A stretch of DNA of 9,070 bases, taken from NCBI GenBank assembly GCA_002372015.1, contig DFIA01000015.1, forward strand, positions 1 through 9,070, written 5' to 3'. This stretch comes from Bacteroidales bacterium UBA3709. GTDB lineage: Bacteria; Bacteroidota; Bacteroidia; Bacteroidales; UBA932. The translations under genes and the position numbers were made by a program. The notes under the pieces were generated by a model. The model searched no databases, had not been told where the DNA came from, and was given only the letters and a program-made list of their open reading frames with translations. Shown here piece by piece: positions 6,329 through 9,070 of this stretch; position 1 is the first letter of the stretch, and the number at the start of each line of letters is the position of its first letter.

Positions 6329-7519
6329 ATGAAAAAGATATATGATTTAGCTCATGGGGTGGGTGTTATAGGCCTAATGAGCGGCACTTCTTTAGATGGT
6401 TTGGATATTTGCCATGCGCATTTTTTCCTGCGCAATAATAAATGGAGTTATGAAACTTTCCATGCCGAGGAGGTGGAGTTTCCTGCAAGTTTGAAAGACA
6501 GGCTTTCGAGGGCACAAACTATGACAGCGCAGGAATATGCTTTGCTCCATTCGGATTACGGGCTTTTTCTTGGTGAGTGTGTAAAGGATTTTATGAAAAA
6601 GCATGGTCTTAGTGCGGCAATGCCAATATGTATGGATAGCCATAGAGAAGTTGCGGTGGTAGCTTCGCATGGGCAAACTGTTTTTCATCAGCCGCATTTG
6701 AAATTTACCGGGCAGATTGGATGCGGTGCAGGTATAGCTGCTGTTAGTGGGGTAGATACGGTATGCGATTTTAGGACAACCGATGTGGCTCTTGGCGGGC
6801 AAGGTGCTCCACTTGTGCCAATAGGCGACCGACATCTGTTTGGAGGATATGATTATTGCTTGAACTTAGGTGGCTTTTCTAATATATCTTTTGAGGATAA
6901 TACAAATAATAAACGTTTAGCTCATGATATTTCGCCTGTTAACTATGTTTTGAATCATTACACGCGTCTTATGGGAATGGAATTTGACAAAGATGGTGCA
7001 ATTGCGCATGGTGGTAAAATCTGCAGTAAGCTTCTATCCAACCTGAATGCTTTGCCGTTTTATACTCAGAAAGGCCCTAAGTCGCTCGGAAGGGAATGGG
7101 TAGAAACAGAGGTTATTCCACTAATAGACTCTGCCAGAGGCGATGGTGGTGAGCCCTTATCGCTTGCAGATAAATTGGCTACTTTTGTAGAACATGCAGC
7201 CTATGAGATTTCTTTGAACGTTTGCCAGAAGGGCGATACCAAGGTGAAAGTGCTGACTACCGGCGGAGGTGCATTTAACAAGTATCTTTTGGAGAGGATG
7301 AAATTTAATGCTCCGCATGCGGATTTCTTTGTGCCAGACAGTATTACCGTTAAATTTAAGGAGGCTCTGATATTTGCGTTTTTGGGCGTTCTTTATATAG
7401 CCGATATGCCGAACTGCATGAGCAGCGTTACCGGTGCCGCATACGATTGTATAGGTGGTGCTATGTACAAGTCTGGTAAAACTGAAAGAAATTTCTCTAT
7501 GTCTGATCTTGTTGAATAA
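6329..7519 (+). CDS. anmK: Anhydro-N-acetylmuramic acid kinase
   Basis: Cytoplasmic enzyme of peptidoglycan recycling. It opens the 1,6-anhydro ring of anhydroMurNAc and phosphorylates it with ATP, giving MurNAc-6-phosphate for the MurQ etherase. The 396 residues carry the family landmarks in order: GLMSGTSLDGLD (15-26, phosphate-binding loop of the ASKHA fold), ASHGQTVFHQP (112-122), FRTTDVALGGQGAPLVPIGD (148-167, whose Asp152 matches the catalytic base position), LNLGGFSNIS (178-187), HDISPVNYVLN (199-209), MEFDKDGAIAHGGK (217-230), LTTGGGAFNKYL (309-320) and KEALIFAFLGVL (344-355). Length is slightly above the usual 360-390. It follows the M23 peptidase gene by 96 bases, a functional match since murein hydrolysis feeds the recycling route. 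Motifs appear intact with no sign of decay. Confidence 0.96.
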   Translation: MKKIYDLAHGVGVIGLMSGTSLDGLDICHAHFFLRNNKWSYETFHAEEVEFPASLKDRLSRAQTMTAQEYALLHSDYGLFLGECVKDFMKKHGLSAAMPICMDSHREVAVVASHGQTVFHQPHLKFTGQIGCGAGIAAVSGVDTVCDFRTTDVALGGQGAPLVPIGDRHLFGGYDYCLNLGGFSNISFEDNTNNKRLAHDISPVNYVLNHYTRLMGMEFDKDGAIAHGGKICSKLLSNLNALPFYTQKGPKSLGREWVETEVIPLIDSARGDGGEPLSLADKLATFVEHAAYEISLNVCQKGDTKVKVLTTGGGAFNKYLLERMKFNAPHADFFVPDSITVKFKEALIFAFLGVLYIADMPNCMSSVTGAAYDCIGGAMYKSGKTERNFSMSDLVE

Positions 7520-7532
7520 TCTTTCTCCATTT

Positions 7533-7590
7533 GGTAACTATCCACTGCTTGTCATTCAGTTCTCTTTGATTAACTTTGCGATAGTTAACC
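7533..7590. repeat. Inverted repeat bracketing the lipoprotein promoter
   Basis: TAACTATC (7535-7542) is the exact reverse complement of GATAGTTA (7580-7587). With one bulged A (7588) the match extends to GG (7533-7534) against CC (7589-7590), giving ten base pairs. The 37-base interval between the arms contains both the -33 and the -7 promoter elements, and the right arm covers the expected transcription start. It could be an operator pair or a looping site; the arms and interval are short for a recombinational switch. Confidence 0.45.
7549..7578 (+). promoter_or_regulatory. Bacteroidetes-type promoter of the lipoprotein gene
   Basis: TTG (7549-7551), a 19-base spacer, then TAACTTTG (7571-7578), matching the -33/-7 pattern of the main Bacteroidetes sigma factor with the usual spacing. 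The start of transcription should fall near 7584-7586, about 25 bases before the ATG at 7610, and the leader is A-rich (aagaaaaataaaataaac) as is common for translation starts in this phylum. Confidence 0.72.
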
Positions 7591-7609
7591 AAGAAAAATA
7601 AAATAAACT

Positions 7610-8413
7610 ATGAAAATTTTTGGAATTCTTATCGTGGCTGCCGTTCTGGCGTTTGCATCATGCAAGTCTGGTCAGAATAAGCAAACTTTAGCCACTCAGC
7701 AGACAAAAGTTACTAACTCTGAATCTGAGACTTCTCAGAGCTCAGTGGAAAATACAAAATATAACCCTGCAGATGCTCGCACGTTTGGCCTTGTGGGTCC
7801 GGTTCAGGAAGTTCGCCTGTCTAAGGCCCTGCTTTCTACAACTTCTACAGAAGAACAAGGAGACCCTTGGTTAGAAAACGATGAGCTTGAAATGACTTTT
7901 GACGAGTATGGAAGGGTTACTCTGGACGGCCTTGGCGGATGCAAGTATGTCTATGATGAAAACGGCAACTTTATTAGAGGATTCAGCGATAAAACCACAA
8001 TGGAACGTGATGCTACCGGCCGCATAGTTTCTTATGTAAACACAAATATTGACGGTGTGGAATATTCAGATATTAACTTTGCCGAATATGTAGCTAAGAG
8101 TTTTGAGTACGACGAACTTAACAGAGTTGCTAAGGCCGCATACAGTGGATGGGAGTGGAAGACAGACAATGTTTATGAATACTTTGGCGGAAATGTATAT
8201 CCTAAAAAAGTTGTCTATGAAACTGCAGCTGAATCTCTTATAATCAAGGGCACGATTACATACGAATACCTCAAGTATGACCAGTATGGAAACTGGCTGG
8301 AAAGGAATGTTACTTTGGAAGAAGAAACTTGCGACTATGGAGAAACAGAACCTTTCGAGAGATTAGAGAATGTATATTTAGAAAGACGCACTATAAAGTA
8401 CTATCCTGAATAG
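7610..8413 (+). CDS. Putative lipoprotein with YD-type (RHS-like) motifs
   Basis: A 267-residue predicted lipoprotein of unknown function. Residues 1-17 form a signal peptide with hydrophobic core ILIVAAVLAF and a lipobox ending at Cys18 (FASC), so the mature protein should be lipid-anchored. The residues after the cysteine (KSGQNK) lack the acidic run linked to surface export in Bacteroidetes, so a periplasmic face is slightly favoured, though this is inference. A Ser/Thr/Gln/Asn-rich tether spans 19-55. The folded part begins with GLVGPVQEVRL (60-70) and has five YD-like units: FDEYGRV (97), YDENGNF (115), RDATGRI (133), YDELNRV (167) and YDQYGNW (223). These resemble RHS/YD repeats of the kind found in short Bacteroidetes lipoproteins, but are too few and too widely spaced for an RHS toxin shell. 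It has its own promoter and appears monocistronic. Confidence 0.85.
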   Translation: MKIFGILIVAAVLAFASCKSGQNKQTLATQQTKVTNSESETSQSSVENTKYNPADARTFGLVGPVQEVRLSKALLSTTSTEEQGDPWLENDELEMTFDEYGRVTLDGLGGCKYVYDENGNFIRGFSDKTTMERDATGRIVSYVNTNIDGVEYSDINFAEYVAKSFEYDELNRVAKAAYSGWEWKTDNVYEYFGGNVYPKKVVYETAAESLIIKGTITYEYLKYDQYGNWLERNVTLEEETCDYGETEPFERLENVYLERRTIKYYPE

Positions 8414-8414
8414 A

Positions 8415-8450
8415 ATAATTTTTGGAAGCAACTGTATATTTTGCAGATCC
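8415..8450 (+). promoter_or_regulatory. Promoter-like motif, upstream copy with shortened spacer
   Basis: ATAATTTTTGGAAG (8415-8428) is identical to 8580-8593 in the rplS promoter, and the following TGTATATTTTGCAGATCC (8433-8450) closely matches the rplS -7 region. Relative to the rplS copy the spacer is nine bases shorter, and the -7 region has one extra base, so TTG-to-TA spacing is only 10. It is therefore doubtful as a working promoter and looks like a decayed or altered duplicate. Confidence 0.4.
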
Positions 8451-8459
8451 TTATTCGGC

Positions 8460-8537
8460 ATGGTAAAAAGGAGCGATAGAAAACATAAATCGGCTGTTCT
8501 ACACTTAATCAGAGAATTCTTTAAAAGACTTTGTTAG
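8460..8537 (+). CDS. Doubtful 25-codon small ORF
   Basis: ATG at 8460 to TAG at 8535-8537 encodes 25 residues. The N-terminal half is strongly basic (MVKRSDRKHK), and the second half could be an amphipathic helix with hydrophobic residues spaced as in SAVLHLIREFFKRLC. It lies just after the upstream promoter-like block. I do not recognise the peptide. The ORF is short enough to arise by chance in a 314-base space, there is no Shine-Dalgarno sequence, and nothing else supports expression. It is listed because no other gene explains 8414-8557. Confidence 0.2.
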   Translation: MVKRSDRKHKSAVLHLIREFFKRLC

Positions 8538-8557
8538 TTTTGCACTTGCTGCTTGAC

Positions 8558-8588
8558 TCTACCGCATATTGTGGAGTAGATAATTTTT
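8558..8588 (+). terminator. Possible weak intrinsic terminator before rplS
   Basis: TCTAC (8558-8562) pairs with GTAGA (8576-8580). Inside it CGCA (8563-8566) pairs with TGTG (8570-8573) using one G-U pair, leaving a two-base bulge and a three-base loop. Five T follow at 8584-8588 after TAA. It would end transcripts from the lipoprotein side. The same bases overlap the -33 part of the rplS promoter, so the T-run may simply be promoter sequence. Confidence 0.35.
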
Positions 8589-8616
8589 GGAAGTTTGCAA
8601 ATAAATTGTATTTTTG
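8587..8616 (+). promoter_or_regulatory. Strong Bacteroidetes-type promoter of rplS
   Basis: TTG (8587-8589, within TTTTTGG), a 19-base spacer, then TATTTTTG (8609-8616) followed by C. This is the canonical -33/-7 arrangement of the Bacteroidetes main sigma factor and suits a highly expressed ribosomal protein gene. Transcription should begin near 8622-8624, leaving a leader of roughly 105 bases. Confidence 0.78.
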
Positions 8617-8621
8617 CAGAC

Positions 8622-8727
8622 CCAAAACAAAAGACAACCTCTTGTATAGGTTTAGTTGGCCGTAAGACACTATAGAAATGGCAGATAGTGCTTTTAGTAC
8701 AATGTTGTTGATAAAAATTTAAAGAAA
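8622..8727 (+). promoter_or_regulatory. rplS 5' leader with potential RNA structure
   Basis: A leader of about 105 bases is long for this window. Hairpin one: AACCT (8636-8640) with AGGTT (8648-8652), seven-base loop. Hairpin two: CACTAT (8668-8673) with ATAGTG (8685-8690), 11-base loop, extended by AAG (8664-8666) with CTT (8691-8693) across one bulged A. An outer pairing of ACAAC (8634-8638) with GTTGT (8704-8708) could close a junction but competes with hairpin one. The last bases before the ATG are A-rich and unstructured. Ribosomal-protein leaders often bind the encoded protein; whether this one does is unproven. Confidence 0.4.
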
Positions 8728-9070
8728 ATGGATTTAATCAAAGTAGCTCAAGAGGCTTTTGCCGGTGAGAAAAAAGAGTATCCTGCATTTAAGGCCGGTG
8801 ATACTGTAACCGTTACCTATAAGATTAAAGAGGGTGACAAAGAAAGACTCCAGAACTTTAAGGGAGTTTGCCTGCAGAGGCGTGGTGCTGGTGCAACCCA
8901 GACCTTTACCGTGAGGAAGATTTCCAACGGAATTGGAGTAGAAAGAATTTTTCCTTTAAATTCTCCATTTATAGAGAAGATAACATTAGATAAGGTGGGT
9001 AAGGTAAGAAGGGCAAGAATCTTCTATCTGAGAGATTTGACAGGTAAGAAAGCTCGTATTAAGGAGAAGA
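8728..9070 (+). CDS. rplS: 50S ribosomal protein bL19 (3' end at or beyond window edge)
   Basis: Large-subunit ribosomal protein that lies at the interface with the 30S subunit. The 114 visible codons begin MDLIKVAQEAF and show the usual bL19 order: PAFKAGDTVTVTYKIKEGDK (19-38), the strand LQNFKGVCLQRRGAG (41-55), FTVRKISNGIGVERIFPLNS (60-79) and the signature KVRRARIFYLRDLTGKKARI (92-111). Family members in this phylum are about 115-125 residues, so the stop codon is probably only a few codons outside the right edge. The ATG at 8728 is preceded by an A-rich stretch (aatttaaagaaa) rather than a Shine-Dalgarno. It has its own strong promoter and a leader of about 105 bases, so expression does not depend on the lipoprotein gene upstream. 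Confidence 0.97.
   Translation, partial: MDLIKVAQEAFAGEKKEYPAFKAGDTVTVTYKIKEGDKERLQNFKGVCLQRRGAGATQTFTVRKISNGIGVERIFPLNSPFIEKITLDKVGKVRRARIFYLRDLTGKKARIKEK

Noticed and set aside
6392..6835. Open frame of 147 codons on the minus strand opposite anmK
   Set aside because: Antisense to well-conserved anmK motifs, with no domain signal and no promoter or leader of its own.
8535..8542. TAGTTTTG, another match to TAnnTTTG upstream of rplS
   Set aside because: No TTG about 19 bases upstream, whereas the site at 8609-8616 has a perfect partner; kept only as a minor possibility.
1..9070. CRISPR arrays, tRNA/rRNA genes, insertion sequences, phage or defence genes
   Set aside because: No regularly spaced repeats, cloverleaf-like segments, transposase/integrase motifs or effector-type proteins were found in reading the window.

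Overview
The window looks like a chromosomal segment from a member of the Bacteroidetes, most likely order Bacteroidales. The base composition is moderately AT-rich. Starts lack clear Shine-Dalgarno sequences and often have A-rich leaders. Two or three upstream regions carry the phylum's vegetative promoter pattern (TTG, 19 bases, TAnnTTTG). The layout is mostly housekeeping: I see no insertion sequence, phage gene, CRISPR array or defence/toxin cassette.

Layout, left to right. (1) 1-413 is the 3' end of a class II fructose-bisphosphate aldolase, closed by a strong GC-rich intrinsic terminator at 464-500. (2) 531-1358 encodes a Cof-type (HAD-IIB) phosphatase. It converges on (3) a TauE/SafE-type membrane transporter on the minus strand (1485-2375); the space between them holds an imperfect 45-base-period repeat. 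(4) A divergent intergenic region (2376-2547) carries a 9-bp inverted repeat and promoter-like motifs. It leads into a plus-strand run: grpE (2548-3150), dnaJ (3202-4371), a secreted M23/LytM peptidase with long C-terminal extensions (4457-6232) and anmK (6329-7519). GrpE and DnaJ are the co-chaperones of DnaK; the peptidase and AnmK both belong to peptidoglycan turnover and recycling. The run may be one transcription unit or two. (5) A promoter bracketed by a bulged inverted repeat precedes a 267-residue lipoprotein with YD-type motifs (7610-8413). (6) A 314-base space (8414-8727) holds a duplicated promoter-like motif, a doubtful 25-codon reading frame, a possible weak terminator, a very good promoter and a structured-looking leader. 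(7) rplS (ribosomal protein bL19) starts at 8728 and runs off the right edge at or near its natural end.

I do not see a clear undescribed multi-gene system. The most interesting signals are regulatory: inverted repeats at two promoters (grpE and the lipoprotein), the duplicated promoter-like block with a shortened spacer upstream of rplS, and the rplS leader, which could fold into an autoregulatory element. The lipoprotein and the C-terminal two-thirds of the M23 protein are the least understood coding regions.
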